From an uncultured Dorea sp. (lineage in GTDB: Bacteria; Bacillota; Clostridia; Lachnospirales; Lachnospiraceae), in assembly GCA_934295165.1 (NCBI GenBank), contig CAKRAT010000007.1, forward strand, positions 1-49,914: DNA of 49,914 nt, given 5' to 3'. Shown here in pieces: positions 36,701-45,864 of the stretch. The first letter of the stretch is position 1. Every line of letters begins with the position of its first letter. Position numbers and translations under genes: made by a program. The notes under the pieces are model-generated. The model was not told the origin of the DNA, ran no database searches, and saw only the letters and a program-made list of their open reading frames with translations.

Positions 36701-37282
36701 TTATAAAAAGTCCTCATTTACTTCAATTGGATAGACTTGTTTTTCCGTAATAACTTTCTCCGGTTTTATATCGTGTTCCTCAAAAGGAAGCTCTCGGTAC
36801 ATCTGCAGTTCAAAGGCAATGGCAATGGCATGTAGATCCGGATGCTTTTCCAGATATTTATCATAAAAGCCGCCGCCGTATCCGATCCGGTGGCAGTTTT
36901 CGTCAAAAGCAACCCCCGGCATGATCAGAAGTCCATCATTTCCATCGGCTTTATGATCTCCCGTCGGTTCCAGAATACCATACGCCCCCGGCTGCAGGTC
37001 ATCCTTGCTTTCCACCAGATAAAAATTCATCTCGCTGCCTTCAACTCTTGGAAACCATACACTTTTTCCAAGTTTCCAGGCTTCTTCCATGATCGCAGAA
37101 GTTCCTGCTTCGCCGTTATAATTCGCATAACAGTAGATATCGGTTTCTTCTAAAAAACGTGGATGACTGATAATCTTTTCTGTGATAGCATTGGTCGCCT
37201 GTTGCCACACAAGCGGGTCCATCTCTTTTCTGAGCCGGATGATCTTATGTCTAATTTCCTTTTTTGTTTCCAAATTTCTCAC
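36701..37282 (-). CDS. 5-formyltetrahydrofolate cyclo-ligase family protein
   Basis: A 193-residue enzyme that uses ATP to turn 5-formyl-THF into 5,10-methenyl-THF, recovering a storage folate. Visible motifs are the N-terminal RHKIIRLRKEMD and the C-terminal block MPGVAFDENCHRIGYGGGFYDKYL (about 127-150). The start is uncertain: GTG 37282 has little ribosome binding site, while TTG 37273 follows AGGTGAG closely. Either way it overlaps the DUF896 gene, implying coupling. Confidence 0.93.
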   Translation of the reverse strand: MRNLETKKEIRHKIIRLRKEMDPLVWQQATNAITEKIISHPRFLEETDIYCYANYNGEAGTSAIMEEAWKLGKSVWFPRVEGSEMNFYLVESKDDLQPGAYGILEPTGDHKADGNDGLLIMPGVAFDENCHRIGYGGGFYDKYLEKHPDLHAIAIAFELQMYRELPFEEHDIKPEKVITEKQVYPIEVNEDFL

Positions 37283-37472
37283 CTAAATTCGTAATACTTC
37301 CGTCTTTTTCCTTTATGGAAATGTTATTTAACTGTCCGCGCAGATTTCTTTTGAAAGAATCAATGTATTCTTTTCTTAAGATCTGCTGCTCTTTTAATTC
37401 CTCCGATGTCAGGCCTTCCGCTTTTGATTTGTGATATAATTCATTGATTCTTGCTACTTTTTTATCGTCCAT
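37251..37472 (-). CDS. DUF896 family protein (YnzC-like)
   Basis: A 73-residue protein with the family signature KVARINELYHKSKAEGLTSEE and EQQILRKEYIDSFKRNLRGQL. In Bacillus ynzC lies in the SOS-induced yneA operon. Here it is 33 kb from lexA and next to the folate gene, so that link is broken. The frame opens at 37508, but AAAGGA with 9-base spacing supports ATG 37472. The function is unknown. Confidence 0.9.
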   Translation of the reverse strand: MDDKKVARINELYHKSKAEGLTSEELKEQQILRKEYIDSFKRNLRGQLNNISIKEKDGSITNLGEKFGNKKGN

Positions 37473-37570
37473 TATCTTTTGTCCTTTCTTGAGATGCAGG
37501 AATCGCACTCATAGTTCTATATTTATAAGAATTTGCTGTTATTTTCAAATCTATATTTCTATATTAAAAT

Positions 37571-37942
37571 CTAACTTGAATAATTTTCGAGAAAACCATA
37601 CAGCGCCTCTGATGTTTCTACGTATTTTCCATTTTTGATTTCTTTCTGGAGTGTCTCAGGAAGACCGTCTAATGGAATATCAGTGTATTCATATACCGTT
37701 TTTTTATCGTTCAGATATACAACTACATAGCCGTTCAGGGCTTTCAGATAGTAACAGTCTTCTTTTAACGCCTGTCCGTCCGCAGCGACCGAAAAATCCC
37801 CTTTTTCTGCCTGCTCTTCTGCTTTTATTTTTGCCTGAATTTCACGTTTCCCCTTATTTAAACTAAGCTGATAGGCACAGGTAATTCCAAATACAACAAG
37901 GATCAGAAACAGTAAAAAGCCAATACCATACTTATTTTTCAT
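37571..37942 (-). CDS. BofC C-terminal-like membrane-anchored protein
   Basis: A 123-residue protein with an N-terminal membrane helix or uncleaved signal (about 6-27), a charged helix (about 30-50) and a compact C-terminal domain (about 60-120). The pattern YYLKALNGYVVVYLND, then TDIPLDGLPETLQKEIKNGKYV and LYGFLENY, resembles the C-terminal domain of BofC, which controls a signalling protease in the forespore of Bacillus. The match is by eye. A candidate forespore promoter lies just upstream. AGGAG precedes the ATG. Confidence 0.6.
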   Translation of the reverse strand: MKNKYGIGFLLFLILVVFGITCAYQLSLNKGKREIQAKIKAEEQAEKGDFSVAADGQALKEDCYYLKALNGYVVVYLNDKKTVYEYTDIPLDGLPETLQKEIKNGKYVETSEALYGFLENYSS

Positions 37943-37968
37943 AATGATGACTCCTTTTTTTTTGAGTA

Positions 37969-37999
37969 CAGTATTCGCTTAATACATTGTATTTATACA
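37969..37999 (-). promoter_or_regulatory. candidate forespore (sigma-F/G-type) promoter
   Basis: On the minus strand: TGTATA (37999-37994; fits TGnATA), 18 bases, then AATACTG (37975-37969; 5 of 7 to CATACTA). Transcription would begin about 20 bases before the BofC-like ATG. The -35 overlaps the stop codon of the kinase gene upstream. The region is AT-rich, so chance is a real alternative. Confidence 0.3.
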
Positions 38000-38814
38000 A
38001 TTTTCCTTAATGTTTTTTCAATCAGAAGACCTTCCCGTTCCGGATAATCGTACTTTTCACTTTCTCTGATACATGCACATACAAACGCATGTGAAGCTTG
38101 GACACTTTCCAGAAGAGAATTGCCCTGCAGAAGCTTTGCGAGGAACATTCCGTCAAATGCATCTCCGGCTCCGTGGAATTCTTTTAAGACTTCGCCGTTT
38201 CCAATATAAAGAAATGCGTCATCTTCGTATAACACGATGCCCTTTTTGCAGTCATCTTTCGGGACACTGGTGACGATCATGTTTTTTGCGCCCAGTTTAC
38301 GAAGTTCTTCACACAGATGGAGAACATTTCTGTGATTACCGGTGATCTGATATTCTTTCCCGGCGAGCAGATACATTTCGGTCAGGTTCGGAAGGATCAC
38401 ATCAGCATATGGAAGCATTTTACGCATTGCTTTGCCATAGGATTCGTCAAAATTCGTGTAATAGGTTCCGTGATCTCCCATAATCGGATCCAGAATAACT
38501 TTCGTTTCCGGGAACTGATCGATGAAATAGATCACTGCGTCGATCACATCTGTATTTCCCAGATATCCGACGAAAATTGCATCGAATGTAATATGTTCTT
38601 TCTTGTAGTGATCTGCACATGCACGGATATAATCTCCCGGCACATGATAGACTGCCGGCGAGCCATAGCCGCCGGTATGCGTCGATAACAGTACTGTCGG
38701 AACCGGGCACGCCTCGATTCCCATCATGCTTAAGATCGGTGTCATATTCATCATGGCTGCCTTGCCGACACCACAGATATCGTGTAATAGTGCAATCTTT
38801 TTTACTGGTCTCAT
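37993..38814 (-). CDS. pyridoxamine/pyridoxal kinase-like protein
   Basis: A 273-residue ribokinase-fold kinase, probably phosphorylating B6 vitamers (PdxY/PdxK type). Visible motifs are the N-terminal LLHDICGVGKAAMMNMTPIL, the Mg/ATP region DPIMGDHGTYY and the anion-hole motif FHGAGDAFDGMFLAKLL with the catalytic Asp. The frame opens at 38856, but the true start is likely ATG 38814, two bases after the stop of the flippase gene. Its product PLP would serve PLP proteins such as those at 9850 and 26985. Confidence 0.88.
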   Translation of the reverse strand: MRPVKKIALLHDICGVGKAAMMNMTPILSMMGIEACPVPTVLLSTHTGGYGSPAVYHVPGDYIRACADHYKKEHITFDAIFVGYLGNTDVIDAVIYFIDQFPETKVILDPIMGDHGTYYTNFDESYGKAMRKMLPYADVILPNLTEMYLLAGKEYQITGNHRNVLHLCEELRKLGAKNMIVTSVPKDDCKKGIVLYEDDAFLYIGNGEVLKEFHGAGDAFDGMFLAKLLQGNSLLESVQASHAFVCACIRESEKYDYPEREGLLIEKTLRKIV

Positions 38815-38816
38815 TC

Positions 38817-40487
38817 TTACCTGTATTCCCCTCTTATCAAATGTAGTCTGCGGCATATTGTCACAAGGGTTGCTCCTTTTGGCATGCCAAGTAATTCTTC
38901 TTCTGTAATTCCGCCAAGTGCAACAATGGACACACCATATGCAGCAACTGCTGCCAGAAGTGCAATGATCGTTGCGATATACGGTCCTGCAAACAGTTCA
39001 AAGATCAGATGAATCACAATCGCGATCACACCCATGATCAGAGAAGCAAGCGCAGGGATTAAGAATGTTTTCTTTTTCTCCTGTACATAGCCAATTCTGT
39101 CGCGGAGTGCTTTTGCGTTCAGGACACAGATCGCACCTGAGAAAATGATCTTACTCAATACAACGGCATAGATGTTCCATTTCAGCACTACCAGCATCAG
39201 GAATAATGTTACGATATGGATCACCAGTGAAATCGCTGCATTTTTTACCGGTGTCATCATATCATCCAGCCCCTGTAATACAGAGTTGGTCACGGTTGAC
39301 AGACAGAAGAATACAACCGAAAGCGCCCCCATCTGAAGCATCAGTGCGGCTGTCGTATTATCCTGTGTGAAATATAATAAATTCAGGATCGGTTTTGCCA
39401 GCGTGATAAAACCAACTGCACACGGAATCGCGATCACCATGTTAAAACGGCTTACGGTATTAATCTTGTTATGTACCTGTTTACGATTACCGGTCTGTAC
39501 GGTAGCAACCAGGCTTGGAACCAGTGATGCTGCCAGAGCACTGGAGATAGAGAGCGGTACATTGATCATCGTACTGTACTGCCCCTGGAAGATTCCAAGA
39601 AGACTTGCGTATTCTTTTTTGCTGAATCCCTGAGCTGCCATAACGTTGTTAAAAAGTGCGGTATCCACAAAATCACTGATATTATATACCGTCGCACTTA
39701 AGATGACCGGTGCGATGGTTACAAACAATACTTTATAGACAGTCTTATAGCTTTCTTTCTTTTTGGAATGGTCACGTCTCATTTTCTTCTTGAATATTTT
39801 GTGATATGCAAGGAAAATGAATCCGACAAATATCAATGCGCTCAGTGCACCAAGAACGGTTCCGAGTGTTCCACCTGCTGCCGCATAGGCAGGTCCGAAG
39901 GATTTGTCACCTCTGGTCTTTCCGACGGCTCTTCCGGCATTGAATAATACATATGCCCCAGCGATCGATACAACCGCATTTACGATCTGTTCGATTACCT
40001 GTGAGATTGCTGTCGGGATCATAGATCCCATTCCCTGGAAGAATCCACGTAATACACCAAGCAGTGCTACGATCAGGATACATGGTGCCAGGACGCGCAG
40101 TGCATAGGCACTCATGTCCAGATGCATAATTGTTGTTGCAATAAAATCTGCTCCGAAAAATACCAAAAGGGATACAATTCCACCGGCAAGAAGCGCAAAT
40201 GTCATAGCCCCTCTGAAGATTTTATTCGCATTCTTATATTCACCGACCGCTACTCTTGCCGATACCAGTTTGGATACAGCTAACGGCAGACTGTAAGAAG
40301 TCAGCATCAGTGCAACCGAATAGATTGAAAATGCAACCGAATAATATCCATTTCCTTCCGTTCCGATGATATTCAGAAGCGGGATACGGTAAAATGCTCC
40401 GATCAGCTTTGTGATAACTCCCGCAATCGCAAGGATCGATCCTTGTATCAGGAAATTCTTCTCATTTTTTTTATGTTGTTCCGACAT
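38817..40487 (-). CDS. SpoVB/MurJ-like polysaccharide flippase (MOP family)
   Basis: A 556-residue membrane protein with about fourteen helices from the oligosaccharide flippase superfamily. The N-terminal QGSILAIAGVITKLIGAFYRIPLLNIIG and later GLDDMMTPVKNAAI are typical of the SpoVB/YtgP branch that moves lipid-linked cell wall precursors. It could serve the spore cortex (SpoVB) or vegetative wall growth (YtgP/MurJ-like); sequence alone does not decide. GGAG lies about 10 bases upstream. Confidence 0.88.
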   Translation of the reverse strand: MSEQHKKNEKNFLIQGSILAIAGVITKLIGAFYRIPLLNIIGTEGNGYYSVAFSIYSVALMLTSYSLPLAVSKLVSARVAVGEYKNANKIFRGAMTFALLAGGIVSLLVFFGADFIATTIMHLDMSAYALRVLAPCILIVALLGVLRGFFQGMGSMIPTAISQVIEQIVNAVVSIAGAYVLFNAGRAVGKTRGDKSFGPAYAAAGGTLGTVLGALSALIFVGFIFLAYHKIFKKKMRRDHSKKKESYKTVYKVLFVTIAPVILSATVYNISDFVDTALFNNVMAAQGFSKKEYASLLGIFQGQYSTMINVPLSISSALAASLVPSLVATVQTGNRKQVHNKINTVSRFNMVIAIPCAVGFITLAKPILNLLYFTQDNTTAALMLQMGALSVVFFCLSTVTNSVLQGLDDMMTPVKNAAISLVIHIVTLFLMLVVLKWNIYAVVLSKIIFSGAICVLNAKALRDRIGYVQEKKKTFLIPALASLIMGVIAIVIHLIFELFAGPYIATIIALLAAVAAYGVSIVALGGITEEELLGMPKGATLVTICRRLHLIRGEYR

Positions 40488-40533
40488 ACAGCTTTAACTC
40501 CATCATTTTGTAAAAATTTATTAAGATCAATGA

Positions 40534-41028
40534 TTATCTCAGAATATCCAGGCGTTCCATGATCTCACGCTGCTTCTGCTCCATCACCTGGCGTTCTTCC
40601 TCTTCCATATGGTCATAACCTGTTAAGTGTAACACAGAATGGGCAATAAGAAAAGCATATTCTCTCTTTGGACTGTGCCCGTATTCTTCTGCCTGCGATA
40701 GAACCTTCTCTTTTGAGATCACGATGTCTCCAAGCGTCAGTTCGCCGCTTTCCGGATCAAAACAGTCTTCCTGCTCTTCCAGAAAATCAAATGTCCCCGG
40801 TTTCGGATAGTCGATCATCGGAAAAGACAGTACATCGGTTGCCCGGTCGATCCCTCTGAATTCTTTGTTCATTTCATGGATCTGTGCATTTTCTGTCAGA
40901 AGCAGGTTTACTTCTGCTTCATAAGGACAGCCCACATAATCCAGTGCTGCTTCTACTACTTCCTTTGCAAGTGATTCACATTCCAGAGGAAGCTTTATTT
41001 CACCCTCTTCTTCAAAATATAATGTCAT
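40534..41028 (-). CDS. ybeY: endoribonuclease YbeY
   Basis: A 164-residue zinc-dependent ribonuclease for 16S rRNA 3' maturation and ribosome quality control. The metal motif is His130-x3-His134-x5-His140 (HSVLHLTGYDH). Also visible are RGIDRATDVLSFP (58-70) and GDIVIS. It overlaps phoH by ATGA. In many Firmicutes a pgpH-type gene separates the two; here there is none. Confidence 0.96.
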   Translation of the reverse strand: MTLYFEEEGEIKLPLECESLAKEVVEAALDYVGCPYEAEVNLLLTENAQIHEMNKEFRGIDRATDVLSFPMIDYPKPGTFDFLEEQEDCFDPESGELTLGDIVISKEKVLSQAEEYGHSPKREYAFLIAHSVLHLTGYDHMEEEERQVMEQKQREIMERLDILR

Positions 41029-42041
41029 GATCTTCGCCTCTTATCTTTTCCTTTGTATTTTGCATCATTGCCGCGGCGGTTCTCGTGTTTACTTTCGTAA
41101 TCTTCATATGCTTTTACGATCTGCTGTACCAGTGGATGACGTACCACGTCTTTGCTGGTAAGATGGCAGATACTGATATCTTCGATATCTTTTACAACTC
41201 TTGTTGCCACATCAAGACCGGACACCTGACCGGCTGGAAGGTCTTTTTGCGTTGCATCACCGGTGATCACGACTTTTGAACCGAAACCGATTCGGGTAAG
41301 GAACATCTTCATCTGTGCAGGTGTTGTGTTCTGCGCCTCATCCAGAATGATGAAGGCATTATCTAGTGTACGTCCACGCATATAAGCAAGCGGCGCAACT
41401 TCGATCAGACCTTTTTCCGAATTCTTCATAAAGCTTTCTGCCCCCATGATCTGATATAGTGCATCATAGAGTGGACGCAAATATGGATCGATCTTACTCT
41501 GGAGATCTCCCGGAAGGAATCCGAGCTTCTCTCCAGCTTCGATTGCCGGACGTGTCAGGATGATGCGTCCTACTTCATTATTCTTAAATGCGGTGATCGC
41601 CATTGCCATCGCAAGGTAAGTCTTACCGGTACCGGCAGGACCGAGTCCGAATACGATCATCTGTTTGCGGATCGCATCTACATATTTCTTCTGTCCGAGT
41701 GTCTTTGGTTTGATTGGCTTGCCTTGTAAGGTATGACAGATAATATCTTTGTCAATCTCAAGTACGTTTTCTTCACTGTCTTCCATAACAAGTGCCAGCG
41801 TATAATCTACATTCTGTTCCTGAATCGTATTGCCTCGTTTGGAAAGCTCCACAAGCTGATCCAGAACTTTTTTTGCCTTTTCTACCTTCAAAGCATCTCC
41901 CATGATCTTGACACTTTCCCCTCTTGCGATCAGTGTCACATGAAGAGTGCGTTCTATTTTCTTTGCATATGCATCGAACTGCCCGAACACATTGACTTCG
42001 TGTTCTGCAGGTATATCGATGACTGTCTCCATTAATCCCAT
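41025..42041 (-). CDS. phoH: PhoH family ATPase
   Basis: A 338-residue protein with an N-terminal KH-like region (about 10-70) and a P-loop ATPase domain, Walker A GPAGTGKT (134-141) and Walker B-like IILDEAQN. PhoH-like proteins are thought to be RNA-linked ATPases working with YbeY. The C-terminus is basic (about 320-338). GGAG with 8-base spacing sets the start, 3 bases after the yqfD stop. Confidence 0.95.
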   Translation of the reverse strand: MGLMETVIDIPAEHEVNVFGQFDAYAKKIERTLHVTLIARGESVKIMGDALKVEKAKKVLDQLVELSKRGNTIQEQNVDYTLALVMEDSEENVLEIDKDIICHTLQGKPIKPKTLGQKKYVDAIRKQMIVFGLGPAGTGKTYLAMAMAITAFKNNEVGRIILTRPAIEAGEKLGFLPGDLQSKIDPYLRPLYDALYQIMGAESFMKNSEKGLIEVAPLAYMRGRTLDNAFIILDEAQNTTPAQMKMFLTRIGFGSKVVITGDATQKDLPAGQVSGLDVATRVVKDIEDISICHLTSKDVVRHPLVQQIVKAYEDYESKHENRRGNDAKYKGKDKRRRS

Positions 42042-42044
42042 GCA

Positions 42045-43349
42045 TTAATCTCCATTCTTTGTGTCGTCTTCTGCGGTATGTTCCGGCAGAAGCGGTGTGG
42101 ACGGAACCTGCTTTCCGACGGAACATCTGATCCTTAGTGTTCCTTTTACAGAGTACCTCTCAGACCCTGTGTATATTTTAACATCATTCTGGATAATTTC
42201 TACCCCTTTTTTCTGCATTTCTTTACAGTAATTCTGAAAATCTGCGGATAATATCTTTTGGATCTGCGCTTTTGTATAATTTTTCTGTTTTTTCTGATAG
42301 GGAGTTACCGTGATTTTTTCGAATGTCAGAGAAGCTATGTCCGCCGGCATGAGCTTTCGCTGGGTGATGTGTTTTTCGAAATATGGATAGGTATTTTTTA
42401 CGGAACCGACCCGGAAGACATATCTTCCAATCCGGACCGCATATTCTTTTTTCTGGATAAAATGATATCTTGATTGGTAGTATTTTTTTTCAAGATAACT
42501 TTTTGAGAGCGTCTTTTGATAGACAATACTTGTTTCTCCGGATATGTCTGCATCGGATCTGCAGGGAGTATATCCGGTAATTTCTTTTTCATCATTGCAG
42601 ATGGGAATCTGTCCCGATACCAGAAGATCACCTTTTTTTACCTGGGTCCCTTTTTTCACCTGGGCGATGCCGGACCGTGTAGTAATACTGGTAATGGTAC
42701 AGTCGGTGTTGGCAATAATGTCTGTAGACTGATCATTTGTTGTAGATGTATTATTATCTGCAACTGTATTGTCTTTATCGGAATCAGTTGTTTGCGGAAT
42801 GTTTTCAAGACCGTCTTCATTTTCTTTTATCTGGATCACCAGCCGGCATCCGTCTATGGAGGCAGATACCCATATGATCCCATCGTAGGTGCGTCTCAAA
42901 TCCCGGACGATCTTCTGACAGTCTACATCCGATTTTTTCATGCCGTCTTTGATCTGTTCGGATGCAAGAAATTTCTTTAAGGCATCATCGGTATACGAAA
43001 GGTTCCCCCGGATATCAATTCCCCAGATATAGCGTGTCATAAACAGAACCAGACTGATGCAGAGAAAGAATCCGGCAAGCAGTATATGCCGTTTCCGGTA
43101 GCTGTGTAAAAGAAAAGGAAGACCACTGCGGCGGATGATGCACACCTTCGTACCGGTCTTCCTTACAATTTCTTTCAGTCTGCGGAATCCATTAATGGAA
43201 AGATTCATCTCGTATGATCCACAGACACGTTTCAAATCCCATATATAAATGTTCTTATAACGACAGGCATTCAGAAAACGTTCGGGAGAATATCCCGTCA
43301 CACGTATCCGAACATAGCCTTTCAGATACCAGATCAACTGTTCAAACAC
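42045..43349 (-). CDS. yqfD: sporulation protein YqfD
   Basis: A 434-residue protein with a basic cytoplasmic N-terminus, one membrane helix (about 89-106) and a long outside domain (WGIDIRGNLSYTDDALKKFL from about 109). In Bacillus yqfD is sigma-E controlled and needed at engulfment/stage IV. A Thr/Asn/Asp-rich stretch at about 189-212 looks like a flexible insert. The start is GTG, with AGGAGGG 8 bases upstream. It follows yqfC, the standard pair. Confidence 0.92.
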   Translation of the reverse strand: MFEQLIWYLKGYVRIRVTGYSPERFLNACRYKNIYIWDLKRVCGSYEMNLSINGFRRLKEIVRKTGTKVCIIRRSGLPFLLHSYRKRHILLAGFFLCISLVLFMTRYIWGIDIRGNLSYTDDALKKFLASEQIKDGMKKSDVDCQKIVRDLRRTYDGIIWVSASIDGCRLVIQIKENEDGLENIPQTTDSDKDNTVADNNTSTTNDQSTDIIANTDCTITSITTRSGIAQVKKGTQVKKGDLLVSGQIPICNDEKEITGYTPCRSDADISGETSIVYQKTLSKSYLEKKYYQSRYHFIQKKEYAVRIGRYVFRVGSVKNTYPYFEKHITQRKLMPADIASLTFEKITVTPYQKKQKNYTKAQIQKILSADFQNYCKEMQKKGVEIIQNDVKIYTGSERYSVKGTLRIRCSVGKQVPSTPLLPEHTAEDDTKNGD

Positions 43350-43360
43350 ACCGGTCCCTC

Positions 43361-43633
43361 CTATGGTTGGTATTCTATTGCCCTGATGTGGCCGTGGATC
43401 ATCATTTCATCATTGGTATAGTAGATAACCTCCAGCTTTTTGCCGGTGATCTTAATCTGTCCGCATCTGGATTGCAGCCGGATGATCTGGTCTGTATATT
43501 CGGTCATTCCTCTGTAGTTTTCCACACAGAGTTCATTCGTTCCGGTAATCGTAAGAATCGGGAGTCCCATTGCTACATCTTTTGGGACTCCCGACATCTC
43601 CGCCGCTTTTTCTTTCCATTCCTGACGTTTCAT
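43361..43633 (-). CDS. yqfC: YabP/YqfC family sporulation protein
   Basis: A 90-residue protein of the YabP/YqfC family, with the pattern LPILTITGTNELCVENYRGMTEYTDQIIRL. YqfC is a mother-cell sporulation protein in Bacillus. No strong ribosome binding site is visible before the ATG. A candidate sigma-E-type promoter lies close upstream. Confidence 0.9.
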   Translation of the reverse strand: MKRQEWKEKAAEMSGVPKDVAMGLPILTITGTNELCVENYRGMTEYTDQIIRLQSRCGQIKITGKKLEVIYYTNDEMMIHGHIRAIEYQP

Positions 43634-43660
43634 AAAAATACCGCGCTGGTAATTTGTATC

Positions 43661-43689
43661 ACTCTATGCGTTCCGGACGGAATATATAC
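43661..43689 (-). promoter_or_regulatory. candidate sigma-E-type promoter of yqfC-yqfD
   Basis: On the minus strand: GTATATA (43689-43683; 5 of 7 to KMATATT), 14 bases, then CATAGAGT (43668-43661; 6 of 8 to CATACAHT). Transcription would begin about 20 bases before yqfC. Weak but biologically expected. Confidence 0.3.
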
Positions 43690-43700
43690 CTGACGTTTAC

Positions 43701-45740
43701 TTAAATCTCGTGATATGCCTGTGCATAGAAATATTCCTGTGAATTCAGCGGTGCATGTTCATTTGTTACACGCTGATAGTTTCCGTCTGCACACAGATAT
43801 CGAGCTTTCTGGTTATCCGCAAGCATGGTATCGAACATATCCTGCAATTTGTTCTGCAGACGTTCATCGTATACCGGCGCGGCAACTTCTACACGTCTTA
43901 CGGTATTTCTTGTCATAAAATCTGCGGATGCAATATAGTATTTTCTGCGTTCCCGGCTTCCGAATATATAGATTCTCGAATGCTCCAGGAATCTTCCGAC
44001 AATGCTGATGATATGGATGTTTTCTGTCTTTCCTTCCACACCCGGGATCAGGCAGCAGATTCCACGGACAACCATATCGATCTTCACACCTGCTTCGGAA
44101 GCTTCGATCAGTTTATCGATGATCTTCTTATCTGTAAGAGAATTGAGCTTGAATCCGGCATAAGCTTCTTCTCCATTTCTTGCATGTGCGATCTCTTCAT
44201 CCAGCATGGCAAGCACTTTGTTCTGCAAGCATTTTGGCGCAACCAGAAGATGTTCGCTGTGCTCTACGACTTCTCCCTTTGACAATGCCTGGAATACATT
44301 GGAAGCTTCCAGTCCGATCTCTACATTAGCTGTCATAAGAGAAAGGTCGGTGTACAGTCTGGATGTTTTTTCATTATAATTGCCGGTTCCGATCTGTGTA
44401 ATGTATTCTACCTGACCTCCGTTTTTGCGGGTGATCAGACACAGTTTGGAGTGTACTTTATAACCATCCAGTCCATAGATCACCTGACAGCCGGCATCTT
44501 CCAGAAGTCTGGACCAGCCGATATTATTTTCCTCATCAAAACGGGCTCTCAGTTCTACCAGTACGACAACTTCTTTTCCATTCTCGGCTGCTTCGATCAG
44601 TGCCTCTACCACTTTGCTCTGCTTCGCCACACGATACAGGGTCATCTTGATGGAGATGACATCCGGATCTTCGGCTGCTTCCGTCAGCAGATGTAAGAAC
44701 GGACGGATGGATTCGTATGGGTAAGATAATAGTTTGTCTTCTTCCCGGATCTGTTCTATGATACTTTTTCCATCCTGAAACTGATCAGAGCGCTGCGGTG
44801 TGCGCTTTGGAAAATATAATTCCGTATGCTTTCTGAGAAGATCCTGGATCTGGAATACAAACGACAGATCCAATGGTGTTGAAGATATGAATACGTGGCT
44901 TTCATCCAACTCCAGATATTCACACAATACGGCAATTCCTTTTTTATCGATATCTCTGGAAAGTTCCAGACGGATCGGTGCCAGTTTCTTTCTCTGTTTG
45001 ATCAGCCCTTCCATGAATTCGCGGTAGTCCAGATCTTCATCGTACAATGCATCTGCATTGATATCCGCATTTCTTGTGATACGGAGTAAAGATTTTGATT
45101 TGATCTTATATCCTTTGAATACCGCCGGTGCGAAATGCAGGATCAGTTCTTCGGCGAGCATATAGGTTCCTTGCATTCCCGGAACTGCGATCAGACGTCC
45201 GAAGATGTTGCTGGTGCATGGAATAATTCCCAGACGGTCTTTCTTGCCCTTGGAGCCAAGTACTGCTACGGCATAGATTTCTTTATTTCTAAGGAATGGG
45301 AATGGCTGTCTTCTTCCTACAACAGTAGGCGAGATCAATGGTGCAATCTCGGATTCAAAATACCGCTCGAGATATGCCGCCCCCTCTTCATCGAGTTCGT
45401 TGAAACGTAAAATGCGGATGCCCTGTTCTGCCACACGTTCCATCAGTTCTTCATAGACAGCTTCTTTGCGTTTATTGATCTGTTTTGTGCGTTTTAAGAT
45501 TGCATCAATCTGCTCCTGTGATGTCATGCCTGTCTTATTTTCACGGATCTTTTTGTCAAGAAGTGTCTGGTCATATAATGATCCCACACGGACCATGAAG
45601 AACTCGTCCAGATTGCTCTGATAGATCGATGCAAATGTCAGTCTCTCACATAATGGGACTTCTGGATTTTCCGCTTCTTCCAGTACACGTTCATTGAATT
45701 TCAGCCAGGAAAGCTCCCGGTTCATATATATGCTGCTCAT
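43701..45740 (-). CDS. ppk1: polyphosphate kinase 1
   Basis: A 679-residue enzyme that polymerises the ATP gamma-phosphate into inorganic polyphosphate. The N-terminal domain opens with MNRELSWLKFNERVLEEA. The catalytic histidines match His430 in GLDGYKVHSKLC and His587 in FLEHSRIYIFGS. SADFMTRNTVRRVEV lies near the C-terminus. AAAGGTGAG precedes the ATG. Upstream sit three 11-bp-phased TTAACA-like repeats, suggesting control by phosphate through a PhoP-type regulator. Confidence 0.97.
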   Translation of the reverse strand: MSSIYMNRELSWLKFNERVLEEAENPEVPLCERLTFASIYQSNLDEFFMVRVGSLYDQTLLDKKIRENKTGMTSQEQIDAILKRTKQINKRKEAVYEELMERVAEQGIRILRFNELDEEGAAYLERYFESEIAPLISPTVVGRRQPFPFLRNKEIYAVAVLGSKGKKDRLGIIPCTSNIFGRLIAVPGMQGTYMLAEELILHFAPAVFKGYKIKSKSLLRITRNADINADALYDEDLDYREFMEGLIKQRKKLAPIRLELSRDIDKKGIAVLCEYLELDESHVFISSTPLDLSFVFQIQDLLRKHTELYFPKRTPQRSDQFQDGKSIIEQIREEDKLLSYPYESIRPFLHLLTEAAEDPDVISIKMTLYRVAKQSKVVEALIEAAENGKEVVVLVELRARFDEENNIGWSRLLEDAGCQVIYGLDGYKVHSKLCLITRKNGGQVEYITQIGTGNYNEKTSRLYTDLSLMTANVEIGLEASNVFQALSKGEVVEHSEHLLVAPKCLQNKVLAMLDEEIAHARNGEEAYAGFKLNSLTDKKIIDKLIEASEAGVKIDMVVRGICCLIPGVEGKTENIHIISIVGRFLEHSRIYIFGSRERRKYYIASADFMTRNTVRRVEVAAPVYDERLQNKLQDMFDTMLADNQKARYLCADGNYQRVTNEHAPLNSQEYFYAQAYHEI

Positions 45741-45810
45741 AGTGTTTTCTCACCTTTCTCTGTGTATTTTTTACTTTTTTCTTTTCCGAAATATTCATTC
45801 CAGTATTCCT

Positions 45811-45819
45811 AATATAGCA
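45811..45819 (-). promoter_or_regulatory. extended -10 of the ppk1 promoter
   Basis: On the minus strand TGCTATATT (45819-45811): extended TG plus TATATT. No good -35 exists at 17 bases, as expected for an activator-dependent promoter. Transcription would start near 45804, leaving a leader of about 64 bases. Confidence 0.45.
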
Positions 45820-45836
45820 TAGCATTCCCCGACTTA

Positions 45837-45864
45837 TATTAGATATATGTTAAATCTATGTTAA
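45837..45864 (-). promoter_or_regulatory. candidate PhoP boxes upstream of ppk1
   Basis: On the minus strand TTAACA (45864-45859), TTAACA (45853-45848) and CTAATA (45842-45837) repeat with an exact 11-base period. The PhoP consensus in Bacillus is TT(A/C/T)A(C/T)A with about 5-base spacers; the first two match fully, the third at 5 of 6. They lie at about -33 to -60 of the predicted ppk1 start site, the usual place for activation. Confidence 0.5.
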
